A stretch of DNA of 64,000 bases from an uncultured Lachnospiraceae bacterium (GTDB lineage: Bacteria; Bacillota_A; Clostridia; Lachnospirales; Lachnospiraceae), in NCBI GenBank assembly GCA_910585655.1, contig CAJUFW010000001.1, positions 16,299-80,298 on the forward strand, read 5' to 3'. A model generated the notes under the pieces. The model did not search any database. It was not told the DNA's origin and saw only the letters and a program-made list of their open reading frames with translations. This document shows positions 44,788 to 53,613 of this stretch, piece after piece. Both the position numbers and the translations under genes were made by a program. Every line of letters begins with the position of its first letter. The first letter of the stretch is position 1.

Positions 44788-46488
44788 ATGAAAGCAAAAA
44801 AGCTAGTAGCAATCCTGTTGTGTCTGGTGATGGCTGTCAGCCTGTTCGCTGCGTGCGGCGAAAAAAAGAACAAGAATGACACAGGCAACCAGAACAACAA
44901 TCAGCAAAATCAGGACAACACAGGTAACAACGATGCAGACAACAGCACAGGCGGAGATACCGATACAGGCAATGCCTTAACCGAACTTCCGCTTCCGCTA
45001 ACAGCAGAGAAAGAGAACCTTTCCGTATGGACGTTCTATGCGAATGACTTTTTGGACGGTCCTGGCGATGTTAAGGGTGTTCAGAAGATGGAAGAGGTTA
45101 CAAATGTCCATATTGAATGGCAGACGGTTCTTTCCGCAGAAGCACAGGAGAAGATGGGACTTTTGCTGGCTTCCGGTAATTTTCCGGATATCATCTACTT
45201 CGCTTTGGCTACCCCGACCAGACAGTATACCGGTGGTATGGAAAAGGGTATTGCAGACGGCGTGTTAATTGATGCCACTCCGTTGATTGAAAACTATATG
45301 CCAAACTATAAAAGACTGATGGAAGCGCAGGATGAGTCCAGGATTGAGTCTATGACCGATACCGGTTTAAAGACTATCTGGTCCTACAGCGCAAACGATC
45401 AGGGACCACATGGAGAAAATGAGTGGTGTGGTATGGTTATTCGTAAGGACTGGCTTGACGAGCTGAATATGCCTATGCCGGAAACTTTAGACGACTGGCA
45501 TGATACGTTGGTTGCCTTCAAAGAGCAAAAGGGCGCTGACGCTCCTTTGATGATCGGTACGACCGGACCAGTCGGCAATGGCGCCTTCCTGACCGCTTTT
45601 GGCATTCTTCCTGCTTACTATCAGGTAAACGGAGAAGTAAAATATGGTCCTGCTCAGCCGGAATACAAAGAATACATCGATTTAATGGCTCAGTGGTACA
45701 AAGAAGGACTGATTGATCCGAACTTTATGACCAACAATGCTGGTATCGGCGCACCAAACGAATACATCGTAAACGGACGTGCCGGAGCATTTTCTACCTT
45801 TTATTCTATGGCAAACCAGGGTATGATCAACATGGGTCTGGTAACGGATAACCCGAACTTCTATTTACAGGCTGTTAAGAATCCGGTAAAGAACCAGGGC
45901 GATACGCCGTATACCTCTAAAGTAGCAGATGGTATCGTAAACTCGATGATCGGTATTACCACAGGATGTAAGAATCCGGAGTTAGCTGCTATGTGGCTGG
46001 ATTTCAACTATACCACAGAAGGTATGCTGATGAACATGTACGGCGTAGAGGGTGAGAGCTTTACGGTTGCAGAAGACGGCTCTTATCAGTTTACCGATGA
46101 GATTTTAAACAATCCGGACTACAGCCCGACCGACGCTCTGAAGTTCTGGGCAAGAGGAAATGGTCTTGGACTTTACAACTGGGAAACCGCTATGAGAACT
46201 TACTCCAACTATGATGAAATCATAGAAACCGAGAAAGTATGGACAGAGCAGGATATATCTCTTTGCCTGCCAAAGAACCTGTTTATGACCGACGAAGAAG
46301 CAAACAAGTACAGCAGCCTTTATACTTCTATCGAAACGATGGTACAGGAAAATACCTGTAACTGGATTCAGGGTGCTATGACAACCGATAACTTTGACGA
46401 GTTTGTAGACAGCTTGTATCAGTTCGGTCTGCAGGAATGTATTGATATTCAGCAGGGCTTACTGGATCGGTATAACGCACGGAAATAA
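44788..46488 (+). CDS. Extracellular sugar-binding lipoprotein (family 1)
   Basis: 566 aa. Signal peptide KAKKLVAILLCLVMAVSLF with lipobox FAAC, an Asn/Gln/Asp-rich linker (about 25-65), and a mature domain closely related to the broken protein at 19014 (LPLPLTAEKENLSVW, LLASGNFPDIIYFAL, WCGMVIRKDWLDELNMPMPETLDDWHDTLVAF). The ATG is the one placed 9 bp after AGAGGAGG; an ATG overlapping that site is less likely. The gene is AT-neutral and uses very regular codons, suggesting high expression. It has its own promoter and terminator, typical of abundant binding proteins. Confidence 0.92.
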   Translation: MKAKKLVAILLCLVMAVSLFAACGEKKNKNDTGNQNNNQQNQDNTGNNDADNSTGGDTDTGNALTELPLPLTAEKENLSVWTFYANDFLDGPGDVKGVQKMEEVTNVHIEWQTVLSAEAQEKMGLLLASGNFPDIIYFALATPTRQYTGGMEKGIADGVLIDATPLIENYMPNYKRLMEAQDESRIESMTDTGLKTIWSYSANDQGPHGENEWCGMVIRKDWLDELNMPMPETLDDWHDTLVAFKEQKGADAPLMIGTTGPVGNGAFLTAFGILPAYYQVNGEVKYGPAQPEYKEYIDLMAQWYKEGLIDPNFMTNNAGIGAPNEYIVNGRAGAFSTFYSMANQGMINMGLVTDNPNFYLQAVKNPVKNQGDTPYTSKVADGIVNSMIGITTGCKNPELAAMWLDFNYTTEGMLMNMYGVEGESFTVAEDGSYQFTDEILNNPDYSPTDALKFWARGNGLGLYNWETAMRTYSNYDEIIETEKVWTEQDISLCLPKNLFMTDEEANKYSSLYTSIETMVQENTCNWIQGAMTTDNFDEFVDSLYQFGLQECIDIQQGLLDRYNARK

Positions 46489-46531
46489 GAACTAACAATC
46501 AAAAAACAAAAACGCCATAAAAACACTCTTT

Positions 46532-46575
46532 AGAGCAGCCATGGAACAGTCGATTTGTTCTGTGGCTGCTCTTTG
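46532..46575 (+). terminator. Terminator after the binding-lipoprotein gene
   Basis: AGAGCAGCCATGGAACA pairs with TGTTCTGTGGCTGCTCT and is followed by TTG. The stem is long; the T tract is short. Confidence 0.8.
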
Positions 46576-46584
46576 TGATAGGCG

Positions 46585-46613
46585 TTGCAGAAATAGGATA
46601 AGTATAGTAGAAT
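46585..46613 (+). promoter_or_regulatory. Promoter of the AAA/PD-(D/E)XK gene
   Basis: TTGCAG and TAGAAT with a 17-bp spacer, 50 bp before the start. Confidence 0.65.
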
Positions 46614-46662
46614 AAGGGCAAGGCTGAAATGGAAAAAAGAAGGCGGAAGGAAGTGTGTGGGT

Positions 46663-48378
46663 ATGGTTAGGACGGTAAGCATTGGCTGTCAGGAGTTTGA
46701 ACGTTTTATAACAGAAGGATATTTTTATATTGATAAAACTGCGTTCTTAAAAGAATGGTGGGAAAATGCAGATATTGTAACACTCATTACCCGCCCCAGG
46801 CGGTTTGGAAAAACCTTAACGATGAATATGGTAGAAACTTTTTTTTCTATTCGTTATACGGGCAGAGGAGAATTGTTTGAGGGGCTTTCTATTTGGAAAG
46901 AAGAGGCTTATCGGAAGCTACAGGGAAGCTATCCGGTGTTGTTTTTAAGTTTTGCCGGGATGAAGGGAGCCGAGTATCACACCATAAATCATGATATCTG
47001 CGATATGTTGACACAGCTTTTTCGGAAACATGCGTTTTTATTGGAAGGAGACTGTCTGCTTACTGCTGAGCGGGAGGAATTTGAAGCATTTTGCCGGAGG
47101 GTACCAGAAGTTTCCCTGGCAGAAGCCTTTAAAAAATTGACGGAATATCTTTACCGTTATTATGGTAAAAAAGTGATTGTACTGTTGGATGAATACGATA
47201 CTCCGTTGCAGGAGGCTTATATCAACGGATACTGGGAAGAGATTGTTTCTGTTCTTCAACGTTTTTTTCATGCTGCTTTGAAAACAAATCCTTCTTTGGA
47301 ACGGGCGCTTTTAACAGGAGTGACACGAATCAGCAAAGAATCTATTTTTTCGGATTTAAACCATTTGGAGGTAGTTACGATTACTTCAGATAAGTATGCC
47401 GATAAGTTTGGCTTTACAGAAGAAGAGGTGTTTCGTGCGTTAGAAGAGTATGGGTTATCTGATAAAAAAACGGAGGTCAAAAGCTGGTACGATGGATTTA
47501 CTTTTGGAACACAAACTGATATTTATAATCCGTGGTCGATTATCAATTATCTGGACAAAAGGAAAGTAGGAAGCTATTGGGTAAATACCAGCAGCAACCA
47601 TCTGGCAGGAACACTGATTCAGAAGGGAAACGCAGAGGTAAAGCAGGAGTTTGAATTATTGTTATCCGATCAGACGATTACTACGGAATTAGAGGAACAA
47701 ATTGCCTTTCATCAACTGACTTACAGTAGAACCGCGATTTGGAGCTTGCTTTTGGCGAGCGGTTATCTGAAAGTGGTTAGGACAGAGTTTTTGGAGGAAG
47801 AGGGAGAATGGCAGTACACATTAGCTTTGACTAACCGAGAGGTAAAATGGATGTTTCTGCGAATGGTCAGAGAATGGTTTGCCCCTGTCGAGGGGGATTA
47901 TAACAATTTTATCAAAGCATTGCTGTTAGACGATCAAAAAGCAATGAATCAATACATGAATGAAGTAGCGCTTACTTCTTTTAGTTATTTTGATACAGGA
48001 AATAAGCCGTCGGAAAAATTGGAACCAGAGCGATTTTATCATGGTTTTGTATTGGGTTTAATGGTGGAGCTGTCTGGACGTTATGTTCTTACGTCTAACC
48101 GGGAGAGCGGGTTTGGTCGTTACGACATTATGTTAGAACCGCGCCAAAAGCAAGACGACGCGATTATTATAGAGTTTAAGGTACACGATCCGGAAGAAGA
48201 AAAAACATTGGAAGAAACCGTAGTGTCGGCGTTAAAGCAAATAGAAGAGAAACAATATTATACTGCCCTTATCGCAAAAGGAATTGCAAAAGACCATATC
48301 CGAAGCTATGGGTTTGCTTTTGAGGGAAAGAAAGTACGGATTGGAAGTAAGAAGAATGATTTTTTTAGAATTTGTTAA
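46663..48378 (+). CDS. AAA-ATPase with C-terminal PD-(D/E)XK nuclease-like domain
   Basis: 571 aa. The N-terminus has FYIDKTAFLKEWW and the P-loop ITRPRRFGKTLTMNM (Lys50), then VIVLLDEYDTPLQEAY as Walker B, the signature of the AAA-ATPase_like family. The C-terminal 100 residues (SGFGRYDIMLEPR ... AIIIEFKVHDPEEEKTLEE ... ALKQIEEKQYY) match a PD-(D/E)XK fold, with Asp in RYDI and Glu-x-Lys in IEFK. These proteins occur in many copies in gut bacteria and their function is not established. Start chosen at the ATG; a GTG two codons earlier sits too close to GGAAGGAA. Confidence 0.9.
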   Translation: MVRTVSIGCQEFERFITEGYFYIDKTAFLKEWWENADIVTLITRPRRFGKTLTMNMVETFFSIRYTGRGELFEGLSIWKEEAYRKLQGSYPVLFLSFAGMKGAEYHTINHDICDMLTQLFRKHAFLLEGDCLLTAEREEFEAFCRRVPEVSLAEAFKKLTEYLYRYYGKKVIVLLDEYDTPLQEAYINGYWEEIVSVLQRFFHAALKTNPSLERALLTGVTRISKESIFSDLNHLEVVTITSDKYADKFGFTEEEVFRALEEYGLSDKKTEVKSWYDGFTFGTQTDIYNPWSIINYLDKRKVGSYWVNTSSNHLAGTLIQKGNAEVKQEFELLLSDQTITTELEEQIAFHQLTYSRTAIWSLLLASGYLKVVRTEFLEEEGEWQYTLALTNREVKWMFLRMVREWFAPVEGDYNNFIKALLLDDQKAMNQYMNEVALTSFSYFDTGNKPSEKLEPERFYHGFVLGLMVELSGRYVLTSNRESGFGRYDIMLEPRQKQDDAIIIEFKVHDPEEEKTLEETVVSALKQIEEKQYYTALIAKGIAKDHIRSYGFAFEGKKVRIGSKKNDFFRIC

Positions 48379-48387
48379 GAATTTATC

Positions 48388-48416
48388 TTGCCAACTCCCT
48401 TCAAATGCGTTATAAT
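48388..48416 (+). promoter_or_regulatory. Promoter of the sodium-pump decarboxylase operon
   Basis: TTGCCA and TATAAT with a 17-bp spacer, 97 bp before the first gene of the operon. Confidence 0.75.
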
Positions 48417-48512
48417 TATAATCGGCAGAAAATTGGTTTTGCAGGAATCTATTCTGCAAACCAACCTGATACATACAAGAAGCTAAAATCTTTAGTAAAT
48501 GGAGGGCTTAGA

Positions 48513-49967
48513 ATGAGTAGTACAGCAAAGCGTTCAGCAAAAGAGAGGGTAGCTTCCTTACTCGATGAGAACAGTTTTGTTGAAATCGGTGCGCTTGTTA
48601 CAAAAAGAAGCACAGATTTTAACCTAGGTGAGAAGGAAGTTCCGGCTGATGGGGTTATCACCGGCTACGGTACGATAGACGGAGCGCCTGTCTATGTATA
48701 CAGCCAGGATGCCGCCGCCCTGAATGGTACGATGGGGGAAATGCACGCCCGCAAAATCACAGGTATTTATGACCTGGCTTTAAAAACAGGTGCGCCGGTT
48801 GTAGGGCTGGTAGATTGTGCCGGGTTACGGTTGCAGGAGGCTACCGACGCCTTACATGCCTTTGGTAAGATTTATCAGAAGCAGACGGCAGCGTCGGGCG
48901 TGATTCCTCAGGTAACGGTTGTACTGGGAACCTGCGGCGGAGGCGTGGCAGTGGCTTCTTCTTTAAGTGATTTTACGATCATGGCAGAGGACGGGGCAAA
49001 GCTGTTTGTCAATTCGCCGAATACGCTAGACGGTAATTATGAAGCAAAATGTAATACGTCTGCAGCTGCTTATCAGGCAGCATGCGGAAATGTCGATGTT
49101 GTCTGCAAGGGCGAGGACGAGGCTATCGCGAAAGCACGCGAGCTGGTATCCCTGCTTCCATGCAACAATGAAGACGGCGGCGTTTTTGAAGATGCAACGG
49201 ACGATTTGAACCGGATGGTTGCTTCGCTAGGCAGCAGTCTTTTAGACAGCGCCGTAGCGCTTCGTGAAATCGCAGACAATGGTTTATTTTATGAAATAAA
49301 AGGGGCTTATGCCAAGGAAATGGTGACAGGCTTTTTACGTCTGGGCGGCAGCGTAGTAGGCGCGGTAGCCAACCGTTCGGAGGTGTTAGACGAGGAGTTT
49401 AAGCCGGTTGAGAAGTTCCCGGCTGTCCTGACGGCAGAGGGCTGTGAAAAGGCGGCTGATTTTATCAATTTCTGCGATGCGTTTTCTATCCCTGTTTTGA
49501 GTCTGACCAATGTGACAGGCTATCAGGCGACGATAGAGCAGGAAAAGCGGGTTGCAAAAGCATCTGCCAGACTGACTTACGCGTTTGCCAATGCGACTGT
49601 GCCGAAGGTCAATGTGATCACCGGCAAGGCATATGGAAGCGCCTATTTGACGATGAATTCCAAACATTTAGGAGCAGATTTGGTCTTTGCTTGGCCGGAT
49701 GCTAAAATCGGTATGATGGATGCTAAGCAGGCTGCGCAGATCATCTATGCGGACGAGTTAGAACAGGCAAAGGATAAGAGCGCGCTGCTTTCTGAAAAAA
49801 CGACTGCATACGAAAGTCTGCAGGGTAGTACAGAATCAGCGGCAAAGCGCGGCTATGTAGACAGTATCATCGAACCGGCTTCTACCAGAAAGCATTTGAT
49901 CTATGCTTTTGAAATGCTGGAGATGAAGCGAGAAAGCCGTCCTGACAAGAAGCATGGCACGGTTTAG
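48513..49967 (+). CDS. Acyl-CoA-type carboxyltransferase subunit (MmdA/12S-like)
   Basis: 484 aa crotonase-fold carboxyltransferase. The two halves are visible: SAKERVASLLDENSFVEIG ... GTCGGGVAVASSLSDFTIMAE and, in the second half, KVNVITGKAYGSAYLTMNSKHLGADLVFAWPDAKIGMMDAKQAA. This architecture is that of the alpha subunit of methylmalonyl-CoA or glutaconyl-CoA decarboxylase and the 12S subunit of transcarboxylase. It moves CO2 from an acyl-CoA to biotin on the carrier encoded at 50470. The acyl-CoA is not determined. GGAGGG precedes the ATG; the longer frame upstream is not supported. Confidence 0.9.
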   Translation: MSSTAKRSAKERVASLLDENSFVEIGALVTKRSTDFNLGEKEVPADGVITGYGTIDGAPVYVYSQDAAALNGTMGEMHARKITGIYDLALKTGAPVVGLVDCAGLRLQEATDALHAFGKIYQKQTAASGVIPQVTVVLGTCGGGVAVASSLSDFTIMAEDGAKLFVNSPNTLDGNYEAKCNTSAAAYQAACGNVDVVCKGEDEAIAKARELVSLLPCNNEDGGVFEDATDDLNRMVASLGSSLLDSAVALREIADNGLFYEIKGAYAKEMVTGFLRLGGSVVGAVANRSEVLDEEFKPVEKFPAVLTAEGCEKAADFINFCDAFSIPVLSLTNVTGYQATIEQEKRVAKASARLTYAFANATVPKVNVITGKAYGSAYLTMNSKHLGADLVFAWPDAKIGMMDAKQAAQIIYADELEQAKDKSALLSEKTTAYESLQGSTESAAKRGYVDSIIEPASTRKHLIYAFEMLEMKRESRPDKKHGTV

Positions 49968-49983
49968 GAGAGGTGGTGCCGAT

Positions 49984-50403
49984 ATGAAAAAGAAACTGAT
50001 TTCTATGGCAGCCATCTGCCTGTGTCTGATGAATTTGACAGGCTGTGATGGAAAAGCCATGTCCGAGGCTGGTTTAAATACCCTGATGGGAATGGGTATC
50101 GTCTTTTTGGTATTGATTTTTATTTCCTTTATCATCTGGTTGATGGGCTTTATTCCAAAGATGATGTCCGGGGAAAAGAAGACGGCGCCGGCGCCAGTTC
50201 CGGCAAAACCAGAAGTACCAGCTCCGGCTACCAGCCAGGCTCCTGCCGCTGTCAGCGAGCCAGAAGAGTTATCGGATGATTTGGAACTGGTAGCGGTCAT
50301 TACGGCGGCGATTATGGCATCGATGGGCGAGGAAGCGCCGGAAGATGGTCTGGTGGTTCGTTCTATCCGTAAAAGGACTGCAGGAAGCTGGAAAAACGCA
50401 TAA
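49984..50403 (+). CDS. OadG-family small subunit of sodium-pump decarboxylase
   Basis: 139 aa. One membrane helix (MGMGIVFLVLIFISFIIWLMGFI) followed by Lys- and Ala/Pro-rich linker and an acidic tail (ELSDDLELVAVITAAIMASMGEEAPE) that usually packs on the other subunits. The last residues VVRSIRKRTAGSWKNA are typical of clostridial OadG. Unusually, the N-terminus KKKLISMAAICLCLMNLTGC looks like a lipoprotein signal with lipobox LTGC, so the chain may be acylated. Start with GAGGTGG upstream. Confidence 0.85.
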   Translation: MKKKLISMAAICLCLMNLTGCDGKAMSEAGLNTLMGMGIVFLVLIFISFIIWLMGFIPKMMSGEKKTAPAPVPAKPEVPAPATSQAPAAVSEPEELSDDLELVAVITAAIMASMGEEAPEDGLVVRSIRKRTAGSWKNA

Positions 50404-50469
50404 TAGACTGAATGGAGAGCCCAAAAAGGATGGGCATGTCCGTTTCGGCGGACAGGAAAGGGGATAAAA

Positions 50470-50853
50470 ATGAAAAATTATACCATTACCGTAAATGGAA
50501 CTGTTTATGATGTTACTGTAGAGGAAGGCGGAGCAGGCGCTACGGCTCCGGCTACGGCACCTGCTCCAAGAGCAGCCAGCGCGCCGGCTGCACCAAAGGC
50601 AGCTCCAGCGCCGAAAGCTGCACCGGCAGGAGCTGCAGGCAGTGTAAAGGTCAATGCTCCTATGCCTGGTAAGATCCTGGCTGTTAAAGTCAATGCAGGT
50701 CAGGCTGTCAAGCGTGGAGAGGTACTCCTGGTATTAGAGGCAATGAAGATGGAAAATGAAATCGTAGCTCCTCAGGATGGAACAGTAGCTTCCGTAAATG
50801 TAGCAGTAGGAGATTCTGTAGAATCCGGTGCTTTATTAGCTTCCCTGAACTAA
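50470..50853 (+). CDS. Biotin carboxyl carrier protein of the decarboxylase
   Basis: 127 aa. Residues 1-18 form a short N-terminal strand pair, 21-57 an Ala/Pro flexible linker, and 58-127 the biotinyl domain with target Lys93 in LEAMKMENEI. It ferries carboxyl groups from the carboxyltransferases to the membrane beta subunit, where decarboxylation drives Na+ export. It corresponds to the delta/gamma subunit of methylmalonyl-CoA decarboxylase or the 1.3S subunit of transcarboxylase. AAAGGGG precedes the ATG. Confidence 0.95.
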   Translation: MKNYTITVNGTVYDVTVEEGGAGATAPATAPAPRAASAPAAPKAAPAPKAAPAGAAGSVKVNAPMPGKILAVKVNAGQAVKRGEVLLVLEAMKMENEIVAPQDGTVASVNVAVGDSVESGALLASLN

Positions 50854-50898
50854 TTAAGCAGGTGCTTTGGCAACCATTATTACGGGAGGGAAACAAGA

Positions 50899-52023
50899 AT
50901 GGATTACATTGTAAATACACTGGAAAATCTTGCTGGGCAAACGGCATTTGCTTCCTTAAACTGGGGCAATTACCTGATGATTGCAGTGGCATGCTTTTTC
51001 CTGTACCTGGCTATCAAGAAAGGGTACGAGCCGTTATTGCTCCTGCCGATTTCCTTTGGTATGCTCTTGGTTAATATCTATCCGCCGATTATGGAAGAGG
51101 GCGGACTTCTTCACTATTTTTATCTGTTAGACGAGTGGTCGATTATGCCGTCCCTGATTTTCTTAGGCGTCGGCGCGCAGACGGATTTCGGTCCGTTGAT
51201 TGCAAATCCAAAGAGCTTCCTGTTAGGTGCTGCTGCTCAGTTTGGTATTTTCGCCGCTTATCTGTTTGCTATTTTAATGAATTTTAACGGAAAGGCTGCC
51301 GCTGCTATCTCTATCATCGGCGGTGCTGATGGTCCGACTTCTATTTTCCTGGCTGGAAAGCTTCAGCAGACGGAATATATGGGACCGATTGCCGTAGCGG
51401 CTTATTCCTATATGTCTTTGGTTCCGATTATCCAGCCGCCGATCATGAAACTGCTGACGACGGAAAAGGAACGGAAAATCAAAATGGAACAGCTTCGTCC
51501 GGTTTCCAAGCTGGAGAAAATCCTGTTCCCGGTTATCATTACAATCGTCGTATCTATGCTGCTTCCGTCTACTGCTCCTCTGGTTGGTATGCTGATGCTT
51601 GGTAACTTATTCAAAGAATCCGGTGTAGTAAAGCAGCTCACCGAAACTGCTTCCAATGCGCTGATGTATATTGTGGTTATTCTGCTGGGTACTTCCGTTG
51701 GTGCAACGACCAGTGCAGAGGCTTTCTTGAAATTTGATACGTTAAAGATCGTGGCGTTAGGTCTGATTGCGTTTGCGATTGGTACGGCTGCAGGTATTTT
51801 ATTCGGAAAGCTGATGTGCAAGCTGTCCGGCGGTAAGATTAACCCATTGATCGGTTCTGCCGGGGTATCTGCCGTGCCGATGGCAGCCAGAGTATCCCAG
51901 AAGGTAGGCGCGGAAGCCGATCCGACCAACTTCCTGCTGATGCACGCCATGGGACCAAACGTAGCCGGTGTTATCGGTACGGCAGTGGCTGCCGGTGTGT
52001 TTATGGCAATATTTGGAGTTTAA
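50899..52023 (+). CDS. oadB: Sodium ion-translocating decarboxylase beta subunit
   Basis: 374 aa integral membrane protein with about ten helices. GGADGPTSIFLAGKL contains the functional Asp of the Na+ path, and the C-terminal MHAMGPNVAGVIGTAVAAGV and SAGVSAVPMAARVSQ are strongly conserved in OadB/MmdB/GcdB. It decarboxylates carboxybiotin and exports Na+. GGGAGGGAAACAAG precedes the ATG. The gene serves either carboxyltransferase of this operon. The symbol is a family name; mmdB would be equally defensible. Confidence 0.93.
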   Translation: MDYIVNTLENLAGQTAFASLNWGNYLMIAVACFFLYLAIKKGYEPLLLLPISFGMLLVNIYPPIMEEGGLLHYFYLLDEWSIMPSLIFLGVGAQTDFGPLIANPKSFLLGAAAQFGIFAAYLFAILMNFNGKAAAAISIIGGADGPTSIFLAGKLQQTEYMGPIAVAAYSYMSLVPIIQPPIMKLLTTEKERKIKMEQLRPVSKLEKILFPVIITIVVSMLLPSTAPLVGMLMLGNLFKESGVVKQLTETASNALMYIVVILLGTSVGATTSAEAFLKFDTLKIVALGLIAFAIGTAAGILFGKLMCKLSGGKINPLIGSAGVSAVPMAARVSQKVGAEADPTNFLLMHAMGPNVAGVIGTAVAAGVFMAIFGV

Positions 52024-52061
52024 TATAATAAAAATTTAGCGAGAGAAGGAGATAGATACAG

Positions 52062-53474
52062 ATGGCTAAAACGGCTAAAAAACCGGTAAAGATTACCGAG
52101 ACAATCTTGCGTGACGCGCATCAGTCCTTGATCGCCACCAGAATGACGACCGAACAGATGCTGCCGATTATTGAAAAAATGGATCAGGTAGGCTATCATT
52201 CCGTAGAGTGCTGGGGCGGCGCTACGTTTGATGCAAGCCTTCGTTTCTTAAAGGAAGATCCATGGGAGAGATTAAGAAAACTGCGTGCCGGATTTAAGAA
52301 CACCAAGCTGCAGATGCTCTTCCGCGGACAGAATATCTTAGGATATAACCACTACGCCGATGATGTAGTAGAATATTTTGTACAGAAATCAATCGCAAAC
52401 GGAATTGATATCATTCGTATTTTTGACTGCTTTAACGATTTGCGGAATCTTCAGACAGCCGTAAAAGCGGCAAATAAGGAAAAGGGTCATGCGCAGATCG
52501 CTCTTTCCTATACGTTAGGTGATGCTTATACGCTGGATTACTGGAAAGAAACAGCAAAGGCAATCGAGGAAATGGGCGCCGATTCGATCTGTATCAAGGA
52601 TATGGCAGGACTGCTGGTTCCTTATGAGGCAACTCGTCTGGTAACAGCCTTAAAACAGGGAACAAAGCTGCCGATTCAGATTCATACCCATTATACGTCC
52701 GGTGTAGCGGCTATGACTTATATGAAGTCGGTGGAAGCAGGTGCGGATATTATTGATACGGCTATGTCTCCATTTTCCATGGGAACCAGCCAGCCGGCAA
52801 CGGAGGTTATGGTAGAAACCTTTAAGGGAACGGAGTACGATAGCGGACTGGATCAGAACCTTTTGGCAGAAATCGCCGACTACTTCCGTCCAATGCAGGA
52901 GGAAGCATTAAAGAGCGGTCTTTTAAATCCAAAGGTTATGGGCGTCAATATCAAGACTTTACTATACCAGGTACCAGGCGGTATGCTTTCCAACCTGGTG
53001 TCTCAATTAAAAGAAGCCAAAGCAGAGGACAAATATTACGAAGTATTAGAGGAAATTCCGCGTGTACGGAAAGACTTGGGCGAGCCTCCGTTGGTTACAC
53101 CGTCCTCCCAGATTGTGGGAACACAGGCGGTATTAAACGTCTTGCAGGGTGAGCGTTATAAGATGGTAACAAAAGAAACCAAGAAAGTATTAAGCGGCGA
53201 GTTTGGAAAAACCATTAAGCCGTTCAACAAAGAAGTACAGAAAAAAGCGATTGGAGATGCAAAGCCGATCACCTGCCGTCCGGCAGATTTGATCCCTCCT
53301 CAGCTTCCTCAGTTTGAGAAAGAATGTGCGCAGTACAAGCAGCAGGATGAGGATGTATTGTCCTACGCTCTGTTCCCACAGGTAGCTATGGACTTCTTTA
53401 AATACCGGGAGGCACAGCAGACAAAAGTCGATTCGGCGGTAGCAGATACCAAGAACGGAGCATATCCGGTATAA
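52062..53474 (+). CDS. oadA: Oxaloacetate/pyruvate-type carboxyltransferase subunit (OadA, 5S-like)
   Basis: 470 aa. TIM-barrel carboxyltransferase: ETILRDAHQSLIATRM, VECWGGATFDASLRFL, FRGQNILGYNHYADDVVEYFV, SICIKDMAGLLVPYEA, QIHTHYTSGVAAMTY. It lacks the C-terminal biotinyl domain of long OadA, consistent with the free-standing carrier at 50470. It exchanges CO2 between oxaloacetate and biotin. Present with the 12S-like gene at 48513 it offers both partners of a transcarboxylase. GAGAAGGAG precedes the ATG and a strong terminator follows. Confidence 0.93.
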   Translation: MAKTAKKPVKITETILRDAHQSLIATRMTTEQMLPIIEKMDQVGYHSVECWGGATFDASLRFLKEDPWERLRKLRAGFKNTKLQMLFRGQNILGYNHYADDVVEYFVQKSIANGIDIIRIFDCFNDLRNLQTAVKAANKEKGHAQIALSYTLGDAYTLDYWKETAKAIEEMGADSICIKDMAGLLVPYEATRLVTALKQGTKLPIQIHTHYTSGVAAMTYMKSVEAGADIIDTAMSPFSMGTSQPATEVMVETFKGTEYDSGLDQNLLAEIADYFRPMQEEALKSGLLNPKVMGVNIKTLLYQVPGGMLSNLVSQLKEAKAEDKYYEVLEEIPRVRKDLGEPPLVTPSSQIVGTQAVLNVLQGERYKMVTKETKKVLSGEFGKTIKPFNKEVQKKAIGDAKPITCRPADLIPPQLPQFEKECAQYKQQDEDVLSYALFPQVAMDFFKYREAQQTKVDSAVADTKNGAYPV

Positions 53475-53494
53475 GTATAAAAATAAAACAGAAA

Positions 53495-53543
53495 GAAGGC
53501 TGTCGTAAAATCAGAAACAATGGTTTTGGGGCAGCCTTTTTTT
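53495..53543 (+). terminator. Terminator of the decarboxylase operon
   Basis: AAGGCTG...TAAAATC pairs with GGTTTT...CAGCCTT and is followed by TTTTTTAAAC. Confidence 0.88.
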
Positions 53544-53613
53544 AAACAAGCTCTTTCCTATCTGATATGACGTGAGAGGATTTTAGATATGGAAAATCAT
53601 AAGGAGAGATGAG

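Noticed and set aside
53475..53613. TPP riboswitch ahead of the thiamine genes
   Set aside because: No CTGAGA or matching TPP helix segments occur before the MNT gene or between MNT/HEPN and thiD.
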